DNA of 13,038 nucleotides. It comes from Holosporales bacterium. Its GTDB lineage: Bacteria; Pseudomonadota; Alphaproteobacteria; UBA3830; JAIRMZ01. The position numbers and the translations under genes are program-made. Positions 1-7,127 of the stretch are shown here, piece by piece (position 1 is the first letter of the stretch; each line of letters opens with the position of its first letter). Below the pieces are notes generated by a model, which was given only the letters and a program-made list of their open reading frames with translations, ran no database searches and was not told the origin of the DNA. Location: contig JAIRMZ010000059.1 of NCBI GenBank assembly GCA_031258355.1, positions 1 through 13,038 on the forward strand. Direction: 5' to 3'.

Positions 1-256
1 GATGCCCATAACTACTTATAGTGTTAGGGTGAATAACGGGAGTAGTCGGATATATTCCCTTGTATCCCAAGGGATGCTTTGTTGCTCCGATATCGTCATC
101 CCGTTCCGTTTGGAAGCATTCGCTACTATCCGGTTTAATTGGAACAAGACTCGCCCTCGGTATACGGTGCCAGTTCTGTTCCGTCATCGCTTCCGTCAAC
201 AACGGTGCGACTAGGCAAGTGCTCGCAAGCAGAAGACTGGTTAATTCTCGCTTCAT
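1..256 (-). CDS. Unidentified secreted protein, N-terminal part (runs off the window)
   Basis: An open frame starts at ATG 254-256 and stays open for 85 codons to the window edge, so the stop is outside. A strong ribosome binding site (GGAAGGGAG) sits just upstream. The first residues are MKRELTSLLLASTCLVAPLL, a short basic start followed by a hydrophobic stretch, ending near TEA at residues 21-23. This reads as a Sec signal peptide cut after about residue 23. The Cys at residue 14 lacks a good lipobox, so a lipoprotein is less likely. The mature part is polar, rich in Pro, Thr and Asp, and matches no family I recognise. In other alphaproteobacteria a parvulin-type isomerase can lie divergent from secA, but this sequence does not resemble one. 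The coding call is fairly secure from the start site, signal peptide and absence of stops; the function is unknown. Confidence 0.65.
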   Translation of the reverse strand, partial: MKRELTSLLLASTCLVAPLLTEAMTEQNWHRIPRASLVPIKPDSSECFQTERDDDIGATKHPLGYKGIYPTTPVIHPNTISSYGH

Positions 257-293
257 CTCCCTTCCTTCATCCTGTCTGTTCTAGCAAAAGAAA

Positions 294-299
294 ATTATA
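294..299 (-). promoter_or_regulatory. Candidate -10 box for the secreted-protein gene
   Basis: On the minus strand this reads TATAAT, a perfect sigma70 -10 hexamer, about 40 bases ahead of the ATG at 256. No good -35 hexamer is found at 16-18 bases spacing, so the assignment rests on the -10 alone and on position. Confidence 0.35.
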
Positions 300-418
300 A
301 AATCAATCCCCTTTCTCAGAAAAAACTTGTCAGTTTTCGCATTAATCGCTTTCTAAGTTCCTTCTGTTTTATGTTAGAAGGTAAAAAATTCCACCACCTA
401 TGGGAGGATAATAAATTT

Positions 419-556
419 ATGCCCATGTATCAAATTATTAAAAGAAGGGAACCGATCTTTGAAAAATCTTCTTTTCCTCGTATACAGAACGGTTCTGAGG
501 AAAACGTGCCGCCATTCTTTTCCTGCGTAGTTTCTGTGATAAACTGTTTCCCTTGA
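419..556 (+). CDS. Possible 45-aa leader peptide upstream of secA
   Basis: ATG at 419 is preceded by GGGAGGA at 402-408 with a 10-base spacer, a good ribosome binding site. It opens 45 codons ending at TGA 554-556, about 60 bases before the secA start and immediately before the inverted repeat at 559-577. The peptide (start MPMYQIIKRREPIFEKSS, ending in CVVSVINCFP) has a basic N-terminal part and a hydrophobic C-terminal end. It has no SecM-type arrest motif that I can see and no recognised homologue. Placement and signals fit a regulatory leader for secA, but a chance ORF is equally possible. Confidence 0.25.
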   Translation: MPMYQIIKRREPIFEKSSFPRIQNGSEENVPPFFSCVVSVINCFP

Positions 557-558
557 GG

Positions 559-577
559 GAGAAGTTGTCCGCTTCTC
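559..577 (+). promoter_or_regulatory. Inverted repeat in the secA leader
   Basis: GAGAAG (559-564) and CTTCTC (572-577) form a 6-bp stem with a 7-base loop, 38 bases upstream of the secA start. There is no T tract, so it is not an intrinsic terminator. A second short stem (GGGA/TCCC) follows. Either could affect access to the secA ribosome binding site, but this is inference. Confidence 0.3.
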
Positions 578-614
578 TGGGAGGTTTCCCGAGCGAGTTG
601 CACAGAGGAGAGAT

Positions 615-3278
615 GTGTTTACAGAAGTGCTAAGCAAGATTTTTGGAACGCGGAACGATCGCGTTGTCAAAGGTTTTCGAAAACAAATAGAGCAAATCAA
701 CGCCTTAGAAGAGTCGGCACAAGCTCTTACGGACACGGCATTGCGAGACAAAACAGCGGAATTTCGCACGCGCTTTGAGCAAGGAGAATCGCTGGATCTT
801 TTGTTGCCTGAGGCCTTTGCGGTTGTGCGTGAAGCCTCTTTGCGGGTTCTCGGAATGCGTCCCTTTGATGTGCAGCTGATCGGAGGCATGGTCCTTCACC
901 AAGGAAGAATCGCCGAAATGAAGACCGGAGAAGGAAAAACGCTAGTCGCCACGCTTCCGGTGTATCTCAATGCACTTGCTGGAAAAGGCGTTCATCTTGT
1001 GACGGTAAATGATTACCTTGCTCGCCGGGATGCGCAGTGGATGGGGCAGATTTACCAATTTCTCGGGATGTCCGTGGGTGTGATCATCCATGGCCTTACC
1101 GACACGCAAAGGAAAGAGGCGTACGCCTCCGATGTCACATATGGCACGAATAACGAGTTCGGATTTGATTATCTCCGTGACAATATGAAGTTTTACGGAG
1201 AGGAGCTGGTTCAGCGTCCCTTTTCTTACGCCATTGTGGACGAGGTGGACAGTATCCTTATCGATGAGGCGCGTACCCCTCTCATCATCTCAGGACCAGC
1301 TGAGGACTCGACGGAGCTTTACCTCTGTGTAGACGATTTGATCCCCCAACTCGATGCGTCTTGTTACGAGAAAGATGAAAAGCATCGTCAGATTCTCCTC
1401 ACAGAAGTGGGAAACGAGCGCATGGAGCAGCTGCTCAAAGCTTCTGGCTTGCTCAAGAGCGGTTCCTTTTACGATGTGCAAAACATCAACCTTGTCCATC
1501 ATGTGAATCAAGCGCTAAAGGCCCACCATCTGTTCAAAATCGATGTTGACTATATTGTCAAGGAGGGAGAACTCATCCTGATCGATGAATTTACAGGGCG
1601 CATGATGGAGGGGCGGCGCTTTTCTGAAGGATTGCACCAAGCTCTGGAAGCAAAGGAGCATGTTCAAGTTCAGAGGGAGAATCAGACGCTTGCGACCATC
1701 ACCTTTCAGAATTTTTTCCGTATGTATCCGAAGCTAGCAGGCATGACCGGGACAGCCGCGACCGAAGCGGCTGAATTGATGGATATTTACAAGCTGGATA
1801 CCGTTGTTATTCCAACGCATGTCCCTGTTCGTCGGCAGGACCATGATGATGAGGTATATCGCACAGCAGCGGAAAAGAATCGGGCAATCGTGGCACTGAT
1901 CAGAGAATGTCAGGCACGTCAGCAACCGGTGCTTGTCGGCACTGTTAGTATTGAGAAGTCCGAGCAACTTTCCGGGTACTTAAAAAAAGAGAAGGTTCCT
2001 CACCAAGTTCTCAACGCACGTTATCATGACCTGGAGGCACAGATTATCGCGGAGGCTGGAAGTCCTGGAGCGGTCACCATCGCGACGAACATGGCTGGAC
2101 GCGGGACGGATATTAAGTTAGGAGGCAATCTGGAGATGCGCCTGGAAAAGGCACTAACCGATGTGGAAGACCCCGATCTTCGAGCTCAGAAGGAAGCGGA
2201 AGTACGTGCACGGCTGGCTGAAGATGAAGAGAAAGTACGTGCGGCAGGAGGTTTATATGTTGTGGGGACGGAGCGTCACGAAAGCCGGCGTATCGACAAT
2301 CAGTTGAGGGGGAGGTCTGGTCGTCAAGGTGATGCTGGTGCCTCAAAGTTCTTCCTCTCCTTAGAAGATGACTTGATGCGCATTTTTGGGTCCGATCGCT
2401 TGGATAAGATGCTGCAGAAGTTAGGGCTGCAAGAGGGCGAGGCTATCGTTCATCCTTGGGTCAATAAGGCTATTGAAAAGGCTCAAGGGCGTGTAGAAGC
2501 ACGCAACTACGATAGCAGGAAGCATGTATTGCGCTATGACGATGTGATGAACGACCAACGTAAGGTCATTTACACACAGCGGCACGAGCTGATGAATCCC
2601 GAGATTGACTTGCGGGAGGAGGTTGCCGACATGCGGGAGGAGGCTGTTGCGCGTATGGTGCAGGAAGCCCTCTTAGGACCCGACTCAGAGCGTCCGGGTG
2701 AGTGGGATGCGGCTAAATTGCACACCGATTGCCAGCACTTTTTTGCGTTAGATCTTCCTCTAGAGGCTTGGGTTCAAGAGGAAGGCCTCTCGGAAATCCT
2801 GCTTCAGGAGCGCATATTGAGCGCTCTCCAAGAGATGATGCAAGAGAAAGAGGCCCGTTACGGAGGAGCTGTAATGCGGCATATGGAACGCACGGTCCTG
2901 TTGCGCCTTATGGATCAGCATTGGAAAGATCACCTGCTGATTCTCGATCGCCTGCGGAGGGGAATTAATTTGCGCGCTTATGCCCAACAAGATCCTCTTA
3001 ATGAGTATAAAAAAGAAGCATTTTCCTTATTTGAAAACATGATTAGCTTGTTGCGGGAGGAAGCGGTACATATTTTGTGCCGGTTCGAAATTGCTCAAGA
3101 AACAACGGCAGAGGATTTGGAAGAAACGCTCTTGCCACATGCCTCTGAAGAGGGAGAAGGAATCGAAGTGTTGCCTGCAGAAGAGGGCCAGATCTTCGAT
3201 GTCCCTCCCTCTCGCAATACCCCTTGCCCTTGCGGAAGCGGACGGAAATATAAACATTGCCACGGGAAAATGGGGTAA
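615..3278 (+). CDS. secA: Protein translocase motor ATPase SecA
   Basis: SecA is the peripheral motor ATPase that drives preproteins through the SecYEG channel in the inner membrane. The 887-residue product is of normal family length and uninterrupted. Walker A is MKTGEGKT at residues 102-109, and Walker B lies in IVDEVDSILIDEARTPLIISG around 207-227 (DEVD at 209-212). The second nucleotide-binding fold has TNMAGRGTDIKLGG at 491-504 and the HESRRIDNQLRGRSGRQGD segment. The C-terminus carries the zinc/SecB-binding motif CPCGSGRKYKHCH, with Cys871, Cys873, Cys882 and His883. The start is GTG at 615, with AGAGGAG at 604-610 five or so bases ahead; it gives the family-typical N-terminus ending in IFGTRNDR. 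An ATG at 613 is out of frame. The zinc tail implies a SecB-type partner. Identification is essentially certain. Confidence 0.98.
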   Translation: MFTEVLSKIFGTRNDRVVKGFRKQIEQINALEESAQALTDTALRDKTAEFRTRFEQGESLDLLLPEAFAVVREASLRVLGMRPFDVQLIGGMVLHQGRIAEMKTGEGKTLVATLPVYLNALAGKGVHLVTVNDYLARRDAQWMGQIYQFLGMSVGVIIHGLTDTQRKEAYASDVTYGTNNEFGFDYLRDNMKFYGEELVQRPFSYAIVDEVDSILIDEARTPLIISGPAEDSTELYLCVDDLIPQLDASCYEKDEKHRQILLTEVGNERMEQLLKASGLLKSGSFYDVQNINLVHHVNQALKAHHLFKIDVDYIVKEGELILIDEFTGRMMEGRRFSEGLHQALEAKEHVQVQRENQTLATITFQNFFRMYPKLAGMTGTAATEAAELMDIYKLDTVVIPTHVPVRRQDHDDEVYRTAAEKNRAIVALIRECQARQQPVLVGTVSIEKSEQLSGYLKKEKVPHQVLNARYHDLEAQIIAEAGSPGAVTIATNMAGRGTDIKLGGNLEMRLEKALTDVEDPDLRAQKEAEVRARLAEDEEKVRAAGGLYVVGTERHESRRIDNQLRGRSGRQGDAGASKFFLSLEDDLMRIFGSDRLDKMLQKLGLQEGEAIVHPWVNKAIEKAQGRVEARNYDSRKHVLRYDDVMNDQRKVIYTQRHELMNPEIDLREEVADMREEAVARMVQEALLGPDSERPGEWDAAKLHTDCQHFFALDLPLEAWVQEEGLSEILLQERILSALQEMMQEKEARYGGAVMRHMERTVLLRLMDQHWKDHLLILDRLRRGINLRAYAQQDPLNEYKKEAFSLFENMISLLREEAVHILCRFEIAQETTAEDLEETLLPHASEEGEGIEVLPAEEGQIFDVPPSRNTPCPCGSGRKYKHCHGKMG

Positions 3279-3308
3279 AGGGGCTGTTTCGCTTTTCGAA
3301 AAAATACA

Positions 3309-3329
3309 GAACCTTTCGCTCCGGTTTTT
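3309..3329 (+). terminator. Weak possible terminator after secA
   Basis: AACC (3310-3313) and GGTT (3323-3326) can pair across a 9-base loop, followed by a T-rich run. The stem is only 4-5 bp, so this is weak, but it is the best terminator-like site within 60 bases of the secA stop. Confidence 0.25.
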
Positions 3330-3489
3330 AATCTTTTTCTCTTAGAAATATTTTCAGCCGTTTCACGGAGTCTTGGAAATGTCTCCGCCTTTAAAAGCTT
3401 ACAACAAAAAGAACAACCCTAGATGAAATACACATCTTTGATAGTAGCCGGTCGAAAACCTTCTTTGAACGGATATTTGAGGCTGTCTT

Positions 3490-3509
3490 GGAGGGAGTAG
3501 GGGAGGGGG
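3490..3509 (+). repeat. G-rich dispersed element, copy 1
   Basis: GGAGGGAGTAGGGGAGGGGG. It shares the core GGAGTAGGGGAGGGG with the site at 3641-3659 and, on the other strand, with 4789-4813. Its runs GG, GGG, GGGG and GGGGG could form a G-quadruplex. It lies on the secA-sense strand about 210 bases after the secA stop. Confidence 0.5.
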
Positions 3510-3640
3510 CTCGCGGAGATTGTGTAATTTTATTGACCATAACTTCACAGGAGAAAGAGAAGGTGTAATGCTGATAGGGCTCGTTTCTGGGGAGTAGGGA
3601 AGCGTTTTCGATACGTTAAGTGGGAGATTAGTTCCTCCTT

Positions 3641-3659
3641 GAGGAGTAGGGGAGGGGAG
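3641..3659 (+). repeat. G-rich dispersed element, copy 2
   Basis: GAGGAGTAGGGGAGGGGAG shares its core almost exactly with the element at 3490-3509. A shorter relative, GGGGAGTAGGGA, is at 3589-3600 and a looser one (GAGAGGAGAGGGG) at 3715-3727. Confidence 0.5.
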
Positions 3660-4059
3660 TTCCCGGAATTCTGCCAATGAATAGGGTTCATGAGTCTCTC
3701 ATATTGTTTTTGCAGAGAGGAGAGGGGTGCATGCTCTGTTTTGTAAAGGTTTTTGAGAAAACTAATAAATCTATAGATCGTATAGGGTGGAGTATTTTTC
3801 TCAGCGGACAGAGACTTCTTCATAAAGAAAGAGAAATGCCACTATTCAAGTATTCAAGAAAAAAGAACGAGGGTTTTTCTGTTTTTATTTGGCAATCGCG
3901 GTTGGGGTATAGCGGCATAGGTCTTTCAAAGACGATGTCTGCTCCTCTTATATTTGTTGTTTTAGAATCTAAATTATGTTAAATGCAAGAAATGTTCTCT
4001 TTTTGTTAGGTTGTGGGTTTTTCTCTATGACCTGTACATGAATTTTTGGGTGCCCTAGA

Positions 4060-4398
4060 AAGATGTCTTCCCTTGGGTCTGGGTGGATTTGGTGTAATAG
4101 AAATGACAAAGGTATCAGATAGAACGGCAACGATTGCTTCGTCAAAGACAAAGGAGCTCCTCGATTTCTCTACTCTTTGCCGCGTATTGGCGCAGAGATT
4201 CGTCGCGGGGAAACGGCAGAATCTGGAAAAGATATCTCTTGGATTTGGGCAGACCGCTTGTAGAGGAAAAATGGTAAAAATATTTAGACAAGGCCGCAAC
4301 GATTCCTTCGCCAAAAACAAAGAGTTCCTCTTTCTCTGTGTTGTTTATTTAGCTTACAAAGCTTTGGCACGAGGAAACGGTGCAAGTAAAGTCGTCTG
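4060..4398. repeat. Diverged tandem duplication, about 169-bp period
   Basis: Two adjacent segments, roughly 4060-4228 and 4229-4398, align along their length. The clearest block is GCAACGATTGCTTCG at 4127, against GCAACGATTCCTTCG at 4296, each followed by CAAAGACAAAG or CAAAAACAAAG and a shared CTC-TTTCTCT segment. The unit also shares a CTTGG...TTTGG start, and GAGGAAACGG resembling GGGGAAACGG near its end. No protein reading is conserved between copies, and neither has a recognised product. It is probably an old local duplication, now decayed. The edges are approximate. Confidence 0.55.
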
Positions 4399-4430
4399 AA
4401 GGGGAACTTCCTACGGGCTGAAGAAAATAA

Positions 4431-4551
4431 AAGGCTCATTCGCCTTGACGCAAGGAGGAATAATCCCCCCTCGAAAATCGAGAAGGACCCCTACCCTTTG
4501 ATAATAAAGGAGGGCAGTTCCAAGTCTTTGTAGTAAGGGGCTCTCTCCCCT
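4431..4551. other. Cluster of short inverted repeats
   Basis: Four small stems occur within 120 bases: AAGGC/GCCTT (4431-4446), CTCGA/TCGAG (4470-4482), CCTTT/AAAGG (about 4495-4510) and AGGGG/CCCCT (4536-4551). They sit among C-rich CCCCTACCC tracts (4488-4496 and 4547-4563). None is followed by a proper T tract. Their role is unknown; they may be remnants of intergenic repeat elements. Confidence 0.3.
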
Positions 4552-4788
4552 ACCCTCCTACCCTTTATGGCGCGGCTGTTTCTAGATTACGAAAAAATCC
4601 CCTATAGTCCTGCTTAACGGCAAGTTATCCTCCTGCTCTATGCTCTTTAAATTATGAAAACTTGACGTAAAAAACTGACAGATCTTCAGAGAAAAGCCAT
4701 AACAATTTCTTAATTCAAAGAGAAAAGATTATCTCCCACAACTGAAAAGGGGGAAATAATTTCTTCAAGAGTTTAAGGAAGGAGCAGT

Positions 4789-4813
4789 CCCCTCCCCTAC
4801 TCTCCCCTTCCCC
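4789..4813 (-). promoter_or_regulatory. Four-run G-quadruplex motif after the MATE gene
   Basis: On the minus strand there are four uninterrupted GGGG runs with loops of 2, 6 and 1 bases (plus-strand C runs at 4789-4792, 4794-4797, 4804-4807 and 4810-4813). This meets the canonical G-quadruplex pattern. It starts about 20 bases after the MATE stop codon, on the strand that would be in the transcript, so it could fold in the RNA 3' end. It contains the same AGTAGGGGAGGGG core as the elements after secA. Confidence 0.5.
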
Positions 4814-4832
4814 AATGCAACTGACCGCATGA

Positions 4833-6194
4833 CTATATAATCTTATGAAACCAGACAAGACTCTTGTATCGCCGATAAAGAAAAAAGAAGGACAAAAAAA
4901 GACAAACGATGTTCATCTCATAAACAATAGTGACGGAATTTAATTGCCCAATAATATACAATAAGGCTGTAGGCAAAACAAGACAGCTCCAGAGGCAAGT
5001 TTGGTAAACAATAGTAGGGTAGCGCGCATCCCCTCCAGAAACGAGAATACCCCACAAAGAAAAAGTAAGCGCCTCCAAAATAATTCCTATTGTCAAAAGG
5101 CTAAAGGTCATTCGAATCTCCTGCTCCCCCACCTCCGTGTTTTTCAACAAGTCGAAAAAGGCCAAGATTTTTTCTGGATAACCTAGTAAAGGAATGGCGA
5201 TAAGCCCCCCTAAAATGAAAGAAAAAGCAATAAACATTCGGAATGTTTTCTGGATGGAGGGAAGATCTTTTTGACCGATCATGTTGGCAGACAAGGTCGC
5301 CATGGCCTTATTTAATCCCTCTCCCACAAAAGCAAATAGCATATAGATCGTGAGGCCGATGCCGTAAATTGTTGCCATTTCTTTAGAGACATGGCTAACA
5401 AGGCATTGCACCAAGTACCAGGAAAACATGACAGCAAGGTTGCTTGCAGATAAAGGGATTCCAATCTTAATGCATCCCAGAAAGAGTGATTTATCGTATT
5501 GGCGATTTTTAAATGTCTTATAAAAAGTGCGGTTCTCTTTGTTAAAAAAGACAAGAGCCAGGACTCCGACTTGAGCTATTTCCGCAAGAATAGTGGCGAT
5601 TGCCGCACCACGAACGCCCATAGATGGCAGGGAGTCTTTGTAGCCATAGATGAGGAGGTAGTCCAACACAACGTTCACCAAAAAGCCCATCAAGACAACA
5701 ACTGTCACAATATTTGCGCGCCCCTGCCCGATAAAAAAAGAAGATAGAGAAACGATCACACTGGGAAGAAAGCCAAAATATAAGAGGAATCGTTGGTAAT
5801 CGACGCCTTCTTGGAAATAATACGCAGGAAGGAGGTTCAAAAACTCTGAGAAATAAGCGGCGGGAAGGAAGAACAGGATGGAATATCCAGAAAAATACAG
5901 CATCTGCCAGACAGGAGCGGCTAGCTTGTGGTACTCTTGCGCACCGTTGTATTGGCCGACGTAGATCTCAGCGACGCCGGCAATCCCGACAGGAATGAGT
6001 GTAAACGCGCAGACCAACGTTCCCGAAAGCACAACGGCATTCATGGCATCGAGATTGTACCCAGCCAGCATCCAACGATCGATGCTGTAAAGCAACGAAT
6101 TGGAGAGAAAAGTCAAAATAAGAGGAATCGTTATCCGTAGGATACTCGCTAACGAGCAGTCGAGAACACGATTGGAGGTTGTAAGTTTTTGCAA
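4833..6194 (-). CDS. MATE-family multidrug/metabolite exporter
   Basis: A 453-residue integral membrane protein with about 12 hydrophobic segments and short charged loops, the size and layout of NorM/DinF-type MATE transporters. These export drugs or metabolites across the inner membrane by Na+ or H+ antiport. Family-like features are the N-terminal SILRITIPLILTFLSNSLLY segment, the first-half loop IGQGRANIVTVVVLMGFLVN, the following MGVRGAAIATILAEI, and a second half starting LGCIKIGIPLSASNLAVMFS that repeats the first. The start is TTG at 6192-6194: an in-frame TGA lies just upstream, no ATG is available near the N-terminus, and GCAGGA precedes it by about 8 bases. A promoter is present at 6261-6289. 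It stands alone on the minus strand. Substrate cannot be predicted. Confidence 0.9.
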   Translation of the reverse strand: MQKLTTSNRVLDCSLASILRITIPLILTFLSNSLLYSIDRWMLAGYNLDAMNAVVLSGTLVCAFTLIPVGIAGVAEIYVGQYNGAQEYHKLAAPVWQMLYFSGYSILFFLPAAYFSEFLNLLPAYYFQEGVDYQRFLLYFGFLPSVIVSLSSFFIGQGRANIVTVVVLMGFLVNVVLDYLLIYGYKDSLPSMGVRGAAIATILAEIAQVGVLALVFFNKENRTFYKTFKNRQYDKSLFLGCIKIGIPLSASNLAVMFSWYLVQCLVSHVSKEMATIYGIGLTIYMLFAFVGEGLNKAMATLSANMIGQKDLPSIQKTFRMFIAFSFILGGLIAIPLLGYPEKILAFFDLLKNTEVGEQEIRMTFSLLTIGIILEALTFSLWGILVSGGDARYPTIVYQTCLWSCLVLPTALLYIIGQLNSVTIVYEMNIVCLFLSFFFLYRRYKSLVWFHKII

Positions 6195-6260
6195 AAACCA
6201 CGTCCTGCCAGAGGCTCCTCAACACGCTCTTCTCACAAAGAGCCAAAAATAGATATTAGC

Positions 6261-6289
6261 ATTCTACGAGGATTATCTGGAAACGTCAA
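6261..6289 (-). promoter_or_regulatory. Sigma70-type promoter for the MATE gene
   Basis: On the minus strand, TTGACG (6284-6289) and TAGAAT (6261-6266) are separated by exactly 17 bases. Each matches consensus at five of six positions. A transcript would start near 6253, giving a leader of about 60 bases before the TTG start codon. This is the best-looking promoter I found in the window. Confidence 0.65.
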
Positions 6290-6450
6290 ATATAGATCGT
6301 TTAATGGAGCTATTCTACCAACATGGGTCGGTTTTGTTTTCCTTTTCTTTCAAAACCTGATGTTAGCCTTTTGGAATTGCCAGACCGTGTGGCGTTAAAG
6401 GTTAGTACACTTCGGACCCCCTCCCCTCTTCCAAATCGATAGACAAAACC

Positions 6451-6471
6451 AAGTGTATCAAAACACTTTTT
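6451..6471 (+). terminator. Possible weak terminator hairpin
   Basis: AAGTGT (6451-6456) and ACACTT (6463-6468) form a 6-bp stem with a 6-base loop and run into TTTTT. The stem is AT-rich and no gene ends just upstream on the plus strand, so its use is doubtful. Confidence 0.25.
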
Positions 6472-6503
6472 ACAGAATTCTTGCTGGCGGAGAGAATATT
6501 ATT

Positions 6504-6526
6504 GGAGCGCCATGATGCAATGCTCC
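6504..6526 (+). terminator. Hairpin followed by T-rich tract, upstream of ybeY
   Basis: GGAGC (6504-6508) pairs with GCTCC (6522-6526) across a 13-base loop, followed by TTTCTTGATTTTTT. It lies about 40 bases before the first possible ybeY start. It could be an attenuator or a leftover terminator; evidence is weak. Confidence 0.25.
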
Positions 6527-6568
6527 TTTCTTGATTTTTTGCAAAATCTCCTTTAGAATTCCTTTTTT

Positions 6569-7126
6569 ATGCAGTTCGAGTCTTTGGCAGGAGAAACTTC
6601 AGCGGAAGAGGATGGGGATCCTCCCGATCGATTATCCCTGCAAGCTTCAGAGGCTTGCCGAGTGGATATTTCCTTTGATACCTTGTGGGAGGAAGAAAAA
6701 GAGAATTTTTGTTCTTTTCTCAAAGCGTTGGTCGTGCGTATGCAAGAGGAGCTGGTTTTTCCACGAGAGGCCATCCTCGAGTATGTTTTCTCTCATGATA
6801 CCCATGTTCGGTCTCTGAATGCCCAGTACCGTGGGAAGGATACCCCAACGAATGTTCTTTCTTTTCCTTTGGCTTCGCAGGAGGAGAACTCCCCTCCCCT
6901 TCTCGGAACGGTTGTTTTCGCTTACGAAACAATCCACCGAGAAGCTAAAGAGCAGCAGAAACCTTTCTCTCATCACAGTAAGCACTTGATTGTACATGGA
7001 ACTTTGCATCTCCTTGGATTGACGCACAAAACTTCGGAAGAAGCGGAGGTAATGGAGGGTTACGAACGGCGCATTTTGAATACTTTTCGTATTCCCGATC
7101 CTTATGAGGCCTTTGAAGGAAAATAA
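6569..7126 (+). CDS. ybeY: Endoribonuclease YbeY (rRNA maturation factor)
   Basis: YbeY is a zinc-dependent RNase involved in 16S rRNA 3'-end maturation and 70S ribosome quality control. The metal-binding signature H-x3-H-x5-H is present as HGTLHLLGLTH, with His143, His147 and His153 in the long form. The conserved YRGKDTPTNVLSFP block is at 87-100, including the invariant Arg88. The usual GYDH is GLTH here, a mild deviation. The start is unresolved. ATG 6569 gives 185 residues but has no ribosome binding site and adds about 31 polar residues unlike the family. GTG at 6662 gives 154 residues, the normal family length, with AGAGG about 8 bases ahead, and begins at the usual family start (VDISFDTLW). 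I give the longest form as the outer bound. It is the first gene of an operon with the CBS protein and lnt. Confidence 0.93.
   Translation: MQFESLAGETSAEEDGDPPDRLSLQASEACRVDISFDTLWEEEKENFCSFLKALVVRMQEELVFPREAILEYVFSHDTHVRSLNAQYRGKDTPTNVLSFPLASQEENSPPLLGTVVFAYETIHREAKEQQKPFSHHSKHLIVHGTLHLLGLTHKTSEEAEVMEGYERRILNTFRIPDPYEAFEGK
6649..6664 (+). promoter_or_regulatory. Alternative ybeY translation start (AGAGG + GTG)
   Basis: AGAGG followed about 8 bases later by GTG (6662-6664), in frame with ybeY. It would start the protein at the first residues that resemble other YbeY proteins, and is the better-supported start on ribosome-binding and family-length grounds. Confidence 0.5.
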
Positions 7127-7127
7127 C

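Larger units (their letters stand above)
257..614. other. Divergent intergenic region ahead of secA
   Basis: 358 bases between the secreted-protein gene (leftward) and secA (rightward). It holds the candidate leftward -10 box, a small ORF at 419-556 with its own ribosome binding site, and two consecutive inverted repeats just before secA: GAGAAG/CTTCTC at 559-577, and a weaker GGGA/TCCC that follows at about 579-590. I see no convincing sigma70 promoter for secA. Confidence 0.5.
3279..4832. other. Gene-poor region with G-rich motifs, hairpins and decayed repeats
   Basis: About 1.55 kb between the convergent secA and MATE genes. The ORFs of 60-117 codons here, on both strands, lack ribosome binding sites, overlap one another, have low-complexity composition (Pro/Leu-rich where they read C-rich DNA) and match no family I know. 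Contents: G-rich elements on the plus strand at 3490-3509, 3589-3600, 3641-3659 and 3715-3727; a diverged tandem repeat at about 4060-4398; small hairpins at 4431-4551; C-rich (minus-strand G-rich) elements at 4488-4496, 4547-4563 and 4789-4813. The picture is of decayed DNA or untranslated 3' regions rather than genes. I see no tRNA or rRNA. Confidence 0.6.
6195..6568. other. Divergent intergenic region between MATE and ybeY
   Basis: 374 bases. It contains the MATE promoter, a C-rich element at 6417-6428 (CCCCCTCCCCTC), and two hairpins described separately. A 69-codon plus-strand frame covers 6189-6398 but has no ribosome binding site and overlaps the MATE start, so I do not call it. No clear promoter for ybeY was found. 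The phoH gene that often precedes ybeY is absent. Confidence 0.5.

Noticed and set aside
398..889. 163-codon minus-strand frame overlapping the secA start and leader
   Set aside because: It is antisense to the start of secA, whose frame is unambiguous; the translation is Ser/Arg/Lys-rich and matches no family.
3399..3823. Two overlapping 92-codon minus-strand frames after secA
   Set aside because: Pro/Leu-rich readings of C-rich repeat DNA, without ribosome binding sites and overlapping each other in different frames.
3677..3982. 101-codon plus-strand frame in the gap after secA
   Set aside because: No ribosome binding site before the ATG, no recognised domain, and it overlaps the minus-strand frames.
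4006..4399. 104- and 117-codon frames on the two strands over the 169-bp tandem repeat
   Set aside because: Neither reading is conserved between the two repeat copies, and no ribosome binding site or family match is visible.
5101..5130. GGTCATTCGAATCTCC, resembling a tRNA T-arm
   Set aside because: It lies inside the MATE gene, and no acceptor or anticodon arms can be built around it.
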